DNA from: Microbulbifer marinus
Lineage (GTDB): Bacteria > Pseudomonadota > Gammaproteobacteria > Pseudomonadales > Cellvibrionaceae
Assembly (NCBI RefSeq): GCF_900107725.1
Contig: NZ_FNQO01000003.1
Span: forward strand, 496,001-560,000
Direction: 5' to 3'
DNA length: 64,000 nt
The position numbers were made by a program, and so were the translations under genes. Position 1 is the stretch's first letter. The number at the start of each line of letters is the position of its first letter. The notes beneath the pieces are model-generated. The model was not told the origin of the DNA. It saw nothing but the letters and a program-made list of their open reading frames with translations, and did not search any database. Positions 1 to 8,812 of the stretch are shown in pieces.

Positions 1-1
1 C

Positions 2-310
2 GACGACCGCGTCACCGTGAACCACGACCTGGAACGCGGCAATTACGATCAGTGCAACGCCTGTCGCATGCCGGTAACGGAAGAGGAAAAGCAGTCACCG
101 CAGTTCGAGCAGGGGGTCAGCTGCCCGCACTGCTTTGACCAGGTCTCTGAAGCCGATCGCGCCCGCTTTCGCGAGCGGGAAAAGCAGATTCAGCTGGCCA
201 TGGCGCGCGGCGAGCAACATATCGGGCAGGAGGCGCGGGAGGTGACTGCCGCACGCCGCCGCCAGAAACAGGAAGAGCGCCGTCGCCAGGCGGAAGCTCA
301 GGACGCCTAA
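2..310 (+). CDS. trhO: tRNA uridine(34) hydroxylase TrhO (rhodanese family), C-terminal part
   Basis: The reading frame is open from the window edge and gives the last 102 residues. The visible stretch [13 protein letters not shown] followed by [12 protein letters not shown] is the typical region after the rhodanese domain of the YceA/TrhO family, with a CxxC pair and a second CPHC pair that may bind metal. The end is a basic, Gln/Arg/Glu-rich helix. Family members hydroxylate uridine 34 in the wobble position of certain tRNAs. The catalytic rhodanese cysteine would lie upstream of the window. The stop codon overlaps that of the convergent STAS-like gene. Confidence 0.85.
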   Translation, partial: DDRVTVNHDLERGNYDQCNACRMPVTEEEKQSPQFEQGVSCPHCFDQVSEADRARFREREKQIQLAMARGEQHIGQEAREVTAARRRQKQEERRRQAEAQDA

Positions 311-717
311 GCGTTCACTGACATTAGCGACGCCAGGGACGGCGTTTCATCCCTCGCCTGCAACAGCCAGGCTTCCGCTTCGGCTTCGATGTCGAACTCC
401 CGCGAGCTGTGTCCGCGCGCCTTGGCCTCGCTGGCGACCATCAGCGAGGTATAGCGATCCCGCCAGTACAGCACGGCGATATGAGCCCTACCCAGCACCG
501 GATGCTCGGCCAGGAAGCGGCCGAGCCGGCGCTGCTCTTCCGGCACCATCTCTGAACGCGTATAGCGCAGATCCACCAGCACCCGCAGCGGTGTGCGATG
601 CTGGAATTTCTCCGCCACTAGTTCGAGAGCTTCCATACGCTCCGCCAGTCCTACGGTGCCGTGAAACAGAATCCGGACTATGCCGGCCTCGGGTCGATAG
701 CTGATATGAAAAGTCAT
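307..717 (-). CDS. STAS/SpoIIAA-like small protein, copy 1
   Basis: Encodes 136 residues from the ATG at 717; a TTG 24 bases upstream is the alternative start. The pattern is a beta strand ([18 protein letters not shown]), a helix with [14 protein letters not shown], then [14 protein letters not shown] and a long helix. This resembles the SpoIIAA-like/STAS fold found in small cytoplasmic proteins of unknown role. It is clearly paralogous to the protein at 966-1352: shared features include GxxGLAERxxAxExVAxKF, LRxLVDxRxxxxxxxPxEQR, and a LGRAxxAVL-like segment. No signal peptide or membrane segment is visible. The function is unknown, and regulatory binding is only suggested by the fold. Confidence 0.65.
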   Translation of the reverse strand: MTFHISYRPEAGIVRILFHGTVGLAERMEALELVAEKFQHRTPLRVLVDLRYTRSEMVPEEQRRLGRFLAEHPVLGRAHIAVLYWRDRYTSLMVASEAKARGHSSREFDIEAEAEAWLLQARDETPSLASLMSVNA

Positions 718-965
718 TGCCGCGAAGCACCTGTGTCTCAATATTGTTATTTTTTTGCAGGCCAGTTCTCATCAATGGTGAGACCCGGCTCACCAGTATA
801 AATATCTCGACCGACGAGTACAGCCAAACTCGAATAAATACGACTTAAGAAAGGGAAAACGGCGCCGCGCGATCGAAAGCGGCGAGGGAACACGAAAACA
901 GAGTCACAAGGTGCTGGGCAGGGTTTGGTCTTTCAACCGGCAGTTAGCGTCGCGGAGCCACTGTT

Positions 966-1352
966 CTACTGCGCTGGCAGACGCCGGCTCCGCAGCCATT
1001 GCAACGCTGCGGATTCCACCAGAAATATGCGTGTATTGTTGCCGCGCTTCGCTAACCTCTGTGCGATCAGCGCCACCGGTGTAATCCCCGGATTACAGAG
1101 CACCGCGGTCTTCGCCCGCCGTAACAGCGCGTGACGGCGCACGAAGTCGGCAAATTGTCGCTGCTCGGCGGGTGTCAGGGAGGTCTCGACAAAGCGCGTA
1201 TCGACCAGCAGACGCAATTCCCGCAGGTGGCCGAATTTTGCCGCTACCTGCTCGGCGGCCTGTATGCGCTCTGCCAATCCCGCTTTGCCGATAAAGTGCA
1301 GCCGGACGATACGACCGGCCGTGAGATAGCGGATCTGGAAATTTCGGGCCAT
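966..1352 (-). CDS. STAS/SpoIIAA-like small protein, copy 2
   Basis: Encodes 128 residues from the ATG at 1352, which has a GGAA element just upstream; the ATG at 1364 is possible. It has the same architecture as its neighbour at 307-717: an opening strand ending in HFIGKAGLAERIQAAEQ, the core LRELRLLVDTRFVETSLTP, then a segment RRAKTAVLCNPG and a C-terminal helix. The two copies lie in tandem on the same strand about 250 bases apart, which points to a local duplication followed by divergence. I cannot name a function. Confidence 0.62.
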   Translation of the reverse strand: MARNFQIRYLTAGRIVRLHFIGKAGLAERIQAAEQVAAKFGHLRELRLLVDTRFVETSLTPAEQRQFADFVRRHALLRRAKTAVLCNPGITPVALIAQRLAKRGNNTRIFLVESAALQWLRSRRLPAQ

Positions 1353-1497
1353 GCGGGGTTCCATGTGAACTGCAATTTCACCACGCCCAAAACCCCGGTG
1401 GCGCGAACTTATTGAGCCGACCATATTAGGAAAAATATCCCGATACAATCAACTTGCGAATAAGTCCGTCCGCTTATGAATAGATTATCGAGTCCGC

Positions 1498-2670
1498 TCA
1501 GCTTGTTTCGATCACCGGTACTTCTTCGTCGCCGACATTGAGCCAGATCTGTGCGGCGGCGCGCCGGGCTATCTCGCGATAGAAGCCGGCAACTTCGCCA
1601 TCGGGGTCCGCGGCCACGCTGGGCCGACCGCAGTCGGTGCCTTCGCGAATCGCCATCGCCAGCGGCAACTGCCCCAGCAGGCGCGTATCGTAATCGGCGG
1701 CGATGCGGGCACCGCCGCCACTGCCGAAGATCGGTTCGCTGTGGCCGCAGTTGGAACAGGTGTGCAGGGACATATTTTCGACGATCCCCAGCACCGGCAC
1801 CGATACCTTGCGGAACATCTCCACGCCCTTGATCGCATCCTTCAGCGCCAGGTCCTGGGGCGTGGTCACGATCACCGCGCCGGCCAGCGTTGTCTTCTGC
1901 GCCAGCGTCAGCTGGATATCGCCTGTGCCCGGCGGCATGTCCACCACCAGGTAATCCAGTTCATCCGCGCCTTCGCACCACAGCGTCTGGGTCAGTATCT
2001 GGTTCAGCGCACCGCTGGCCATGGGACCGCGCCACACCGCCGGTGTTTCCTCGGTCATCAGATAGCCGAGAGACATGGTCTTGAGCCCCTGCGCCTCTAC
2101 CGGCACGAAGAACTTCTGCTCTTTCACCTGCGGGCGCACACCCTCGGTGCCGAGCATCGTGGGCAGGCTGGGGCCGTAGATATCCGCATCCAGCAGGCCG
2201 ACACTGGCTCCCTCGGCGGCCAGCGCCAGCGCCAGGTTCACGGCGGTGGTGGACTTGCCCACGCCGCCCTTGCCAGAAGCGACCGCGACAATATTCTTTA
2301 CCCCCTGCAATGGCGCCGGCCCCTGTTCAGGCGAGGTAGAGAGGGCGGCCGGCGTGGCGGGGATATCACTGAACAACTCGAACTGCAGCTGGGCATCACC
2401 CAGCGGACCACCCCTGAGCGTCGGCAGGCACGCCTCGTGCACCCGCGTGTTCCAGCTCTCCTCCTGGCTGGCACAGGGGTAACCGAGGGTGACGCCGACG
2501 AACACGGTGTCGTCCTCGAAGCCGACCTCGATTTCCGCGTCCAGTTCGTCCAGCGGCAGGCCGCTGGCCGGGTCGTGCAGCTGGCCGAGGCACTCCGCCA
2601 GGCGCTCCAGTTCCGTCTGTACTTCTTCGGGCAGGTCTTGGTGATCGTGGTCGTGCTGGTGATCGGTCAC
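1498..2670 (-). CDS. apbC: Iron-sulfur cluster carrier ApbC (Mrp/NBP35 family)
   Basis: Encodes 390 residues. I chose the GTG at 2670 because GAGGG lies about 8 bases upstream and the His/Asp-rich start VTDHQHDHDH follows; the open frame extends to 2772 but that part is not family-like. After a DUF59-like N-terminal domain (to about residue 110) comes the P-loop GKGGVGKSTTAVNLA with the deviant Walker A typical of Mrp ATPases, then DMPPGTGDIQL and the paired cysteines CSNCGH that bridge a [4Fe-4S] cluster in the dimer. It transfers Fe-S clusters to apoproteins in the cytoplasm. It is divergent from metG, an arrangement common in gammaproteobacteria. Confidence 0.93.
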   Translation of the reverse strand: MTDHQHDHDHQDLPEEVQTELERLAECLGQLHDPASGLPLDELDAEIEVGFEDDTVFVGVTLGYPCASQEESWNTRVHEACLPTLRGGPLGDAQLQFELFSDIPATPAALSTSPEQGPAPLQGVKNIVAVASGKGGVGKSTTAVNLALALAAEGASVGLLDADIYGPSLPTMLGTEGVRPQVKEQKFFVPVEAQGLKTMSLGYLMTEETPAVWRGPMASGALNQILTQTLWCEGADELDYLVVDMPPGTGDIQLTLAQKTTLAGAVIVTTPQDLALKDAIKGVEMFRKVSVPVLGIVENMSLHTCSNCGHSEPIFGSGGGARIAADYDTRLLGQLPLAMAIREGTDCGRPSVAADPDGEVAGFYREIARRAAAQIWLNVGDEEVPVIETS

Positions 2671-2783
2671 AGTGTTTCCCTCGCGTGAATGCTCGATGGG
2701 CGGCATTGTCCCGGATAGCCCCGGCCAGTGCCAGCACACCGCGCCCTCGGCCGCCGCAGCGGGTGCCGCCACAGGCCCAGATC

Positions 2784-2792
2784 TGCTATATT
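2784..2792 (+). promoter_or_regulatory. Possible extended -10 element upstream of metG
   Basis: TGCTATATT fits an extended -10 (TGn plus TATATT), 74 bases before the chosen metG start in the divergent apbC-metG region. No convincing -35 hexamer is visible, as often with extended -10 promoters. This is pattern matching only. Confidence 0.3.
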
Positions 2793-2866
2793 CCGCGGTC
2801 TTTTGACGATGTCCGGCCGCTCATTTGCGGGCCCCGGCCACAACCCCTCAGCCGATGGAAGATCCG

Positions 2867-4927
2867 ATGTCAGAAACGCGCCCCTCCCCGAGAAAGATAC
2901 TCGTAACCAGCGCACTCCCCTACGCCAATGGCTCCCTGCACCTGGGCCATGTGCTCGAATATATCCAGACCGACATCTGGGCGCGTTTCCAGCGCGCGCG
3001 CGGCCATGACTGCCTGTATATGTGCGCCGACGACGCCCACGGCACCGCCATCATGCTGAAGGCCGAACAGCTGGGGCTGACCGCGGAGCAGCACATCGCC
3101 AACATGCAGGCGGAACACGAGCGCGACTTCGCCGACTTCCTGATCGGTGTGGACAACTATCACTCCACCCACTCGCAAGAGAATCGCGAGCTGTCGGCGA
3201 TGATCTACCAGCGCCTGAGCGAGAACGGCCATATCGCCTCGCGCACCATCACCCAGGCGTTCGACCCGGAAAAGCAGCTGTTCCTCGCCGACCGCTATAT
3301 CAAGGGTACCTGCCCGCGCTGCAGCACGCCCGACCAATACGGCGACAACTGCGAGGCCTGTGGCGCCACCTACAGCCCGACCGAGCTGATCGATCCGGTC
3401 TCCGCCATTTCCGGCGCGACTCCGGTCGAGAAGGAATCCGAGCACTTCTTCTTTACCCTGCCGGCTTTTACCAATTTTCTGAAAGACTGGACCCGTTCCG
3501 GCACCCTGCAGGACGAAGTGGCGAACAAACTGGCCGAGTGGCTGGAGGAAGGACTGCAGGAGTGGGACATTTCCCGCGACGCGCCCTACTTCGGCTTCGA
3601 AATTCCGGACGCCCCGGGTAAATACTTCTACGTGTGGCTGGACGCGCCGATCGGCTATATGGCCAGCCTGAAAAACTACTGCGACCAGCACGGCCTCGAC
3701 TGGCAGGAATACTGGAAGAAGGACAGCAACGCCGAGGTGTATCACTTTATCGGCAAGGACATCGTCAACTTCCACGCGCTGTTCTGGCCGGCGATGCTGG
3801 ATTCGGCGGATTTCCGCACCCCGACCAAGGTGTGCGTACACGGCTTCCTGACCGTCAACGGCAAGAAGATGTCCAAATCCCGCGGCACCTTCATCAACGC
3901 GCGCAATTACCTGGATCATCTGAACCCGGAGTACCTGCGCTACTACTTCGCCGCCAAGTTGACCGCCGGCGTGGACGACCTGGACCTGAACCTCGACGAC
4001 TTTATCGCCAAGGTGAATTCGGACCTGGTGGGCAAGGTCGTCAATATCGCCTCGCGCACCGCCAAGTTCGTCAGCAAGTCCGGTGGCGAACTGGCCACAG
4101 AGCTGGCGGATGAAAAACTGTGGAATCAGTTTGTCGAGGCCGCACCGCGAATCGCCGAATACTACGAGAGCCGCGAATACGCCCGCGCCATGCGCGACAT
4201 CATGGCACTGGCGGATGCCGCCAATGCCTGGATCGCCGACAAGGCGCCCTGGTCGCTGGCCAAGGAGGAAGGCAAAGAATCCGAAGTGCTGGCCATCTGC
4301 TCCCAGGGTGTGAATATGTTCCGCGCGCTGATGACCTGGTTGTCGCCGGTACTGCCGAACACCGCGGCAAAGGCGTCTGAGTTCTTGAACGGTGAGCTGG
4401 ACTGGGCCGCCGCCACCACGCCGCTGGCCGGCCATCAGATCAACAAGTTCAAACCGCTGCTGCAGCGCGTGGAAAAGACCCAGGTGGACGCGGTCATGGA
4501 AGCGGCGAAGGAATCCCTGGCGCAACTGCAGGCGGAAGCCAAGCCGGCCGGCGCCAGCGGCGCTTTGGACAAAGGCCCGCTGGAGGATGAACCGGTCGCC
4601 CCTCAGATCGAGTTCGATGATTTCGCCAAGGTGGATCTGCGCATCGCCCTGATCGCCAAGGCGGAGCACGTTGAAGGCGCCGGCAAACTGCTGAAACTGA
4701 CGCTGGATCTCGGCGGCGAGACGCGCCAGGTGTTCGCCGGCATCAAGAGCGCCTACAAACCGGAGGACCTGGAAGGCAAGCACACCGTCATGGTCGCCAA
4801 CCTGGCGCCGCGCAAAATGCGCTTCGGCGTCAGCGAAGGCATGGTGCTGGCCGCTGGTCCCGGCGGCAAGGATCTGTGGATCCTCGAACCCCACGCCGGC
4901 GCCAAGCCGGGTATGCGCGTGATGTAA
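2867..4927 (+). CDS. metG: Methionyl-tRNA synthetase
   Basis: Encodes 686 residues, close to the E. coli length. The ATG at 2867 was chosen because GGAAG lies 6 bases upstream and the protein then begins [20 protein letters not shown]. It charges tRNA-Met. Signatures in order are the HIGH-type motif SLHLGH near residue 23, the zinc-binding knuckle CPRC...CEAC, the KMSKS loop in [10 protein letters not shown], an alpha-helical anticodon domain, and from about residue 580 a C-terminal EMAPII/Trbp111-like tRNA-binding domain ([12 protein letters not shown]) that supports dimerisation. It is followed by a hairpin at 4947-4975. Confidence 0.97.
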   Translation: MSETRPSPRKILVTSALPYANGSLHLGHVLEYIQTDIWARFQRARGHDCLYMCADDAHGTAIMLKAEQLGLTAEQHIANMQAEHERDFADFLIGVDNYHSTHSQENRELSAMIYQRLSENGHIASRTITQAFDPEKQLFLADRYIKGTCPRCSTPDQYGDNCEACGATYSPTELIDPVSAISGATPVEKESEHFFFTLPAFTNFLKDWTRSGTLQDEVANKLAEWLEEGLQEWDISRDAPYFGFEIPDAPGKYFYVWLDAPIGYMASLKNYCDQHGLDWQEYWKKDSNAEVYHFIGKDIVNFHALFWPAMLDSADFRTPTKVCVHGFLTVNGKKMSKSRGTFINARNYLDHLNPEYLRYYFAAKLTAGVDDLDLNLDDFIAKVNSDLVGKVVNIASRTAKFVSKSGGELATELADEKLWNQFVEAAPRIAEYYESREYARAMRDIMALADAANAWIADKAPWSLAKEEGKESEVLAICSQGVNMFRALMTWLSPVLPNTAAKASEFLNGELDWAAATTPLAGHQINKFKPLLQRVEKTQVDAVMEAAKESLAQLQAEAKPAGASGALDKGPLEDEPVAPQIEFDDFAKVDLRIALIAKAEHVEGAGKLLKLTLDLGGETRQVFAGIKSAYKPEDLEGKHTVMVANLAPRKMRFGVSEGMVLAAGPGGKDLWILEPHAGAKPGMRVM

Positions 4928-4946
4928 TCACGCACAGCTGAAACTG

Positions 4947-4975
4947 AAGAGGGCGAACCAGTGGTTCGCCCTCTT
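4947..4975 (+). terminator. Hairpin downstream of metG
   Basis: AAGAGGGCGAAC, a five-base loop and GTTCGCCCTCTT make a perfect 12-base-pair stem 19 bases after the metG stop. The trailing U-run is only two bases, so termination may be partial and allow read-through to the dehydrogenase gene. Confidence 0.6.
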
Positions 4976-4996
4976 GCCATCGACAAGGACTGAATT

Positions 4997-5932
4997 ATGC
5001 GCGGCGTTTTCCTCGACACCCTGACCATGAAGCTGGAGGAGCTGGACACCTCCGCGCTGGAAAAATCTCTCGACCACTGGGATTTTTATGAAACGACTGC
5101 GCCGGAGGAAACCGCCGCGCGCATCGAGGATGCGGATGTGGTCATCACCAACAAGGTGGTACTGGATCGCGAGATCATCGAAAAATCTCCCCAGCTGAAA
5201 CTTATTTGCGTCTGCGCCACCGGTACCAACAATATCGATATGGAGGCAGCGCGCGAGCACAATATTGCGGTACGCAATGTACAGGGCTATGCGGGCGCTT
5301 CAGTACCGCAACACACGCTGGCACTGATCCTCGCCCTGGCCACTCGCTGGCATGAATACTATGCCGATGTCAGATCCGGCCGGTGGACGCGCTCCCAGAT
5401 ATTCTGCCTGCTGGATCACCCGGTGATGGAATTGGCCGGCAAGAATCTCGGCATTATCGGCTACGGTGATCTGGGGCAGAAGGTCGCGCAACTCGGCCGT
5501 GCGCTGGACATGAATATTCTGGTGGCCGAATCCTTCGTCGGGCACCAGCAACAGGATCGGGTGCCGCTGCCGCAGTTACTGGCGGATTCCGACGTGATTT
5601 CGCTGCACTGTCCGCTCAGCGAGCAGACGGATCGACTGGTCAGCAAGGAATTTCTCGCTGCGATGAAACCGGGCGCACTGCTGGTTAATACCGCCCGCGG
5701 CGGCCTGGTCGATGAACAGGCCCTCGCCGATGCATTGCGCAGCCGCCAACTCGGCGGTGCGGCACTGGATGTTTTGAGCGAGGAGCCGCCGCCCGCCGAT
5801 CACCCACTGCTGGCGACGGATATTCCCAACCTGATTATCACCCCGCACAACGCCTGGATCAGCCGTGACAGCCGCCAGCGGCTGCTGGATGGCGTGGTGG
5901 CAAACATCCGCGATTGGTGCAGCGCAGCGTAA
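4997..5932 (+). CDS. D-2-hydroxyacid dehydrogenase, NAD(P)-dependent
   Basis: Encodes 311 residues, the usual length for the D-isomer-specific 2-hydroxyacid dehydrogenase family; the ATG has AAGGA upstream. The Rossmann motif is GIIGYGDLGQKV at about residue 155. The catalytic set is visible as Arg in NTARGGLVDE, Glu in LSEEPP and His in TPHNAW. Close family members reduce hydroxypyruvate or glyoxylate to glycerate or glycolate, so glycerate dehydrogenase is the best guess, but the substrate cannot be read from the motifs. It may share the metG transcript through the weak hairpin. Confidence 0.88.
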   Translation: MRGVFLDTLTMKLEELDTSALEKSLDHWDFYETTAPEETAARIEDADVVITNKVVLDREIIEKSPQLKLICVCATGTNNIDMEAAREHNIAVRNVQGYAGASVPQHTLALILALATRWHEYYADVRSGRWTRSQIFCLLDHPVMELAGKNLGIIGYGDLGQKVAQLGRALDMNILVAESFVGHQQQDRVPLPQLLADSDVISLHCPLSEQTDRLVSKEFLAAMKPGALLVNTARGGLVDEQALADALRSRQLGGAALDVLSEEPPPADHPLLATDIPNLIITPHNAWISRDSRQRLLDGVVANIRDWCSAA

Positions 5933-5955
5933 GCAGTAGCAACCACCGGCAGCTT

Positions 5956-6321
5956 TTATTCGCGCTGTTCCTTTTCCTGCTCCCTATCCGCCGGTTCCTG
6001 TTCCTGGGCCGCTGGCACTAGGTCGCTGACCACCTCGCCGGGCTCGGCACAGTGCCAGCCCCAGCCGGTCTGCTGCTGGGCAAACTCCCGGGCCCGTGTC
6101 TCGCAGTAGCCGATTTCATTCTGCGAGCGCCACAGAGTCTGCACGCTTCCCGCCTTGGTATAACTGACCTCACAGGGCACTTTGCTCGGCGGGCTCGCGT
6201 AGATCACCTCAATAATGCGCTGGCTGTTGCCCAGCCGGCACACGTACCGGTCCTCGGCCCAGGCAGTGCTGGCGCACAGGGTTGCCAGCGTTATCAGAAC
6301 AATTTGTCGATACTTCAACAC
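5956..6321 (-). CDS. Small secreted hypothetical protein
   Basis: Encodes 121 residues. Residues 1-22 form a Sec signal peptide with predicted cleavage after AWA (STAWA/ED). The mature part has four cysteines (YVCRL, VPCEV, YCETR, HCAEP), compatible with two disulfides, and an acidic Gln/Glu tail rich in QEQEPADREQ. I recognise no family. It converges on the dehydrogenase gene, with only 23 bases between stop codons and no clear terminator. Confidence 0.7.
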   Translation of the reverse strand: MLKYRQIVLITLATLCASTAWAEDRYVCRLGNSQRIIEVIYASPPSKVPCEVSYTKAGSVQTLWRSQNEIGYCETRAREFAQQQTGWGWHCAEPGEVVSDLVPAAQEQEPADREQEKEQRE

Positions 6322-6561
6322 TATGCCTCCTCAGTCACGGGCTTGGCCGCGACATCATCTATACCTCCCTGCCGACGCACTTCGCTCCGAATACACGAAA
6401 TATAAGGTGTCTGACACCGTGTGGCCGACCCAACGAGTTGGCGGTTGCCACACCCGCGGCCCGTGAACCGCAAGTCTCTGAAATCGCGCGCCGTGCGTGG
6501 TGATCGACCGCCGCGACTATACGATATGAAGACACTCCAACCCGTGATGAAGGAGAGTTTT

Positions 6562-6810
6562 ATGGCGACCGCAAAAGCCCCGCACGGCAACAGTCAGGAG
6601 AAGCTCAAACAGGCATATCACCTGGCCGGTGAAGCCGCGCATGATGCAGCGGACAATCTGAAGGCGCGCGCAAGAACTTCGGTGGAGACGAACAAGAAGC
6701 GCGCCGCTGATATTGCCGAGAGAGCGGAATCCTCAATCAGACAGCATCCTGTGTTGAGCGTCGGCTGTGCCTTCGCGGCAGGATGGCTCATCGCAAAGCT
6801 ATTGAAATAG
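6562..6810 (+). CDS. YqjD/ElaB/DUF883-like membrane-anchored protein
   Basis: Encodes 82 residues from the ATG at 6562, preceded by AGGAGAG; the longer frame from 6421 has no ribosome site. It has an amphipathic helical body with many Ala/Lys/Arg (AAHDAADNLKARAR) and a C-terminal membrane anchor HPVLSVGCAFAAGWLIAKLL, the hallmark of the YqjD/ElaB group. E. coli members associate with 100S or 70S ribosomes at the inner membrane in stationary phase. The next two genes match the YqjE and YqjK positions of the yqjDEK order. Confidence 0.82.
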   Translation: MATAKAPHGNSQEKLKQAYHLAGEAAHDAADNLKARARTSVETNKKRAADIAERAESSIRQHPVLSVGCAFAAGWLIAKLLK

Positions 6811-6845
6811 AGCAATCCACACCGAGGCCGTGGGGAGCCTGATCA

Positions 6846-7334
6846 ATGGCAAACGCAAAAAATTCTGAACGTCCCACTGATTCACCGGAGCCGGCCGCGC
6901 AAACACGCGGCCGGGATCGCGTTACACCGCCGCCCGAAGATGACGACAGTGCGGAAGCGAGTGCGCTGGCCCAAGCCGATGCCACGCTGACGCTAGTATC
7001 CGCCTGGCTTGGAAATTTCCAGACCCTGATTCGCCTGGAGTTCAGCCGCACACTTGCGGCCGGCAAGCGGATTATCGCGTTAAATCTGCTGCTGTTACCG
7101 CTGGTTGTGGCACTGGTGCTGAGCCTCTGTGGCGGGGCGGGCCTGATCGGCTACCGGATTTCACAGTCGATCTATGTGGGCTTTACCGTGTTCATACTGG
7201 CACAGATTTTCGTATTGGCGGGGATACTCCTCTACCAGCGACAGTTGAGCGCCATGCTCGGCTTCCATGAGACCAGACGACAGGCGCAGCAGGCGAAAGA
7301 GGCATTGAGCGATGTCTTTGACAGCTTTAAATAA
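6846..7334 (+). CDS. YqjE-like/phage-holin-superfamily membrane protein
   Basis: Encodes 162 residues. A hydrophilic, Pro/Asp-rich N-terminal region of about 45 residues is followed by an amphipathic helix and two hydrophobic segments (about 80-108, LLLLPLVVALVLSLCGGAG, and 113-137, FTVFILAQIFVLAGILLY), then a charged C-terminal helix. This is the topology of the YqjE/Actinobacterial-holin-like family, which sits beside YqjD homologues. It begins 35 bases after the YqjD-like gene and overlaps the next gene by 23 bases, so co-transcription is likely. Confidence 0.75.
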   Translation: MANAKNSERPTDSPEPAAQTRGRDRVTPPPEDDDSAEASALAQADATLTLVSAWLGNFQTLIRLEFSRTLAAGKRIIALNLLLLPLVVALVLSLCGGAGLIGYRISQSIYVGFTVFILAQIFVLAGILLYQRQLSAMLGFHETRRQAQQAKEALSDVFDSFK

Positions 7335-7554
7335 GCGCATTCAAAGCTGTAGCCGGGACATGGACCGGCAGCGTCTTTGTGCTCAACAACTACTGCATCA
7401 GCAGAAGAACACCATTGGCCAGCAGGTGCCGACTATTCCGCTGCCGGCGGCCATGGGGCTGGCGTTCATCGGCGGACTGGTCGCGGAGCGCTTTTTCAAC
7501 TCACCGGCACCGTCGAACTTGTTCCGAATTTATCTCGCGTTGCGGGCGTTCTGA
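7312..7554 (+). CDS. YqjK-like short protein
   Basis: Encodes 80 residues, starting inside the end of the YqjE-like gene. The N-terminal half is a charged helix (NKRIQSCSRDMDRQR) and the C-terminal half holds one moderately hydrophobic segment around PAAMGLAFIGGLVAERFF. In E. coli the yqjD-yqjE pair is followed by yqjK, a similarly short helical protein. The assignment rests on position and general pattern, not on strong sequence identity. Confidence 0.55.
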   Translation: MSLTALNKRIQSCSRDMDRQRLCAQQLLHQQKNTIGQQVPTIPLPAAMGLAFIGGLVAERFFNSPAPSNLFRIYLALRAF

Positions 7555-7660
7555 TCGAATCGCGCAAACGGCTCTGATCAGGATCGACTGCGGGCAGTCA
7601 CTTTGGTCACGGGTCCAACTCGGCTAAAGTTGGGGGGCCAAGTTACAATTTCCCGCAGCC

Positions 7661-8545
7661 ATGACAGTCAGCAAGCAACCCCGTGATAATGCAGTGCCGA
7701 CGGCCCCGCACCAATCCCCGCTCACCACCGAGGCGGCCGCCGTGCGACTCGCCGAATTCATCCACCGCCACCCGAACCTGATGATCCTGACCGGCGCCGG
7801 CGTCAGTACCGACTCCGGCATCCCGGACTATCGAGATCAGGACGGCGCCTGGAAGCGCAAGCAACCGGTGCAGCACCAGGATTTTATCGGCAGCCTGGCC
7901 ACCCGCCAGCGCTACTGGGGGCGCAGCCTGATCGGCTGGCCGGTCATTCGCAATTCCACTCCTAACCCGGCCCATCACTATCTGACTGAACTGGAGCGAC
8001 GGCAACACACGAAACTGCTGGTTACACAGAATGTCGACCGGTTGCACCAGCGGGCGGGCAGCGAGCGCGTACTCGACCTGCACGGCCGCGCCGATCGGGT
8101 TATCTGTATGGATTGCGGCTATCGGTGTGATCGCCAGCAGGTGCACGATCGCTGCCACTTAATGAATCCGGCATTTCACCAGTATCAGGCCTACACAGCG
8201 CCGGATGGGGACGCCGATCTGGAGGTCGATTTCAGCAGCTTCCGCATCGCCGACTGCCCCGACTGCGGCGGCATCCTGAAACCGGACGTGGTGTTTTTTG
8301 GCGACAACGTGCCTAAAGGCCGGGTACAACAGGCGCTGGATTCGCTGCAGTCCAGTGACGCATTGCTGGTCATCGGCTCTTCACTGATGGTGTATTCCGG
8401 CTTTCGTTTCTGCCGCTACGCAAAGCAGTGGAACAAGCCGGTGGCGGCGCTGAACCTGGGCCGCACGCGAGCAGATGATCTTCTAGACGTTAAATTAAAT
8501 GCACGTATAGCCGAAACGCTGAGTGGGGCATTATCGCTTATATAA
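7661..8545 (+). CDS. Sir2-family NAD-dependent protein deacylase (sirtuin)
   Basis: Encodes 294 residues. It shows the NAD-binding motif ILTGAGVSTDSGIPDYRD, TQNVDRLHQRAGS, the catalytic His in LDLHGRADRV, and a Cys4 zinc site (CMDCGY and CPDCGG) with about 50 residues between the pairs, including a tract rich in Tyr/Asp. KPDVVFFGDNVP and VIGSSLMVYSGF complete the Rossmann part. GDNVP and the length resemble class II (SIRT4-like) sirtuins. The reaction is NAD-dependent removal of acyl groups from lysines; acyl preference is not readable. The gene stands alone, downstream of the yqj-like trio. Confidence 0.92.
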   Translation: MTVSKQPRDNAVPTAPHQSPLTTEAAAVRLAEFIHRHPNLMILTGAGVSTDSGIPDYRDQDGAWKRKQPVQHQDFIGSLATRQRYWGRSLIGWPVIRNSTPNPAHHYLTELERRQHTKLLVTQNVDRLHQRAGSERVLDLHGRADRVICMDCGYRCDRQQVHDRCHLMNPAFHQYQAYTAPDGDADLEVDFSSFRIADCPDCGGILKPDVVFFGDNVPKGRVQQALDSLQSSDALLVIGSSLMVYSGFRFCRYAKQWNKPVAALNLGRTRADDLLDVKLNARIAETLSGALSLI

Positions 8546-8812
8546 CTTGCTTTCACTAAGCCACTTCGAAGCCAGCATGCCGAAGCAGTCGACTCGGGCC
8601 TCTACAATTGGGCCGATAAAATTTTGGCAGCTGGTTTGCCACATAAAAACTGGTGTTGGCCAAAATCAACATACTGATAGCGCGACACACTTACGCCTCA
8701 GCCTCTTTTGATAGAAACAATAGGTCTTCGCAGGCGCCGGGGCGCTCCGTTGGCCCCAGTTCAGTACGCGCCCTCTCCACCTCCTTCAACTGAACCTGCA
8801 CCACTAATCAAC

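Noticed and set aside
1741-2688. A 315-residue open frame on the + strand across apbC
   Set aside because: It is antisense to a clear ApbC coding sequence and its translation is His/Arg/Gln-rich with no domain.
2870-4894. A 674-residue open frame antisense to metG
   Set aside because: It is a shadow of metG; the metG protein has all family motifs, while the antisense translation has none.
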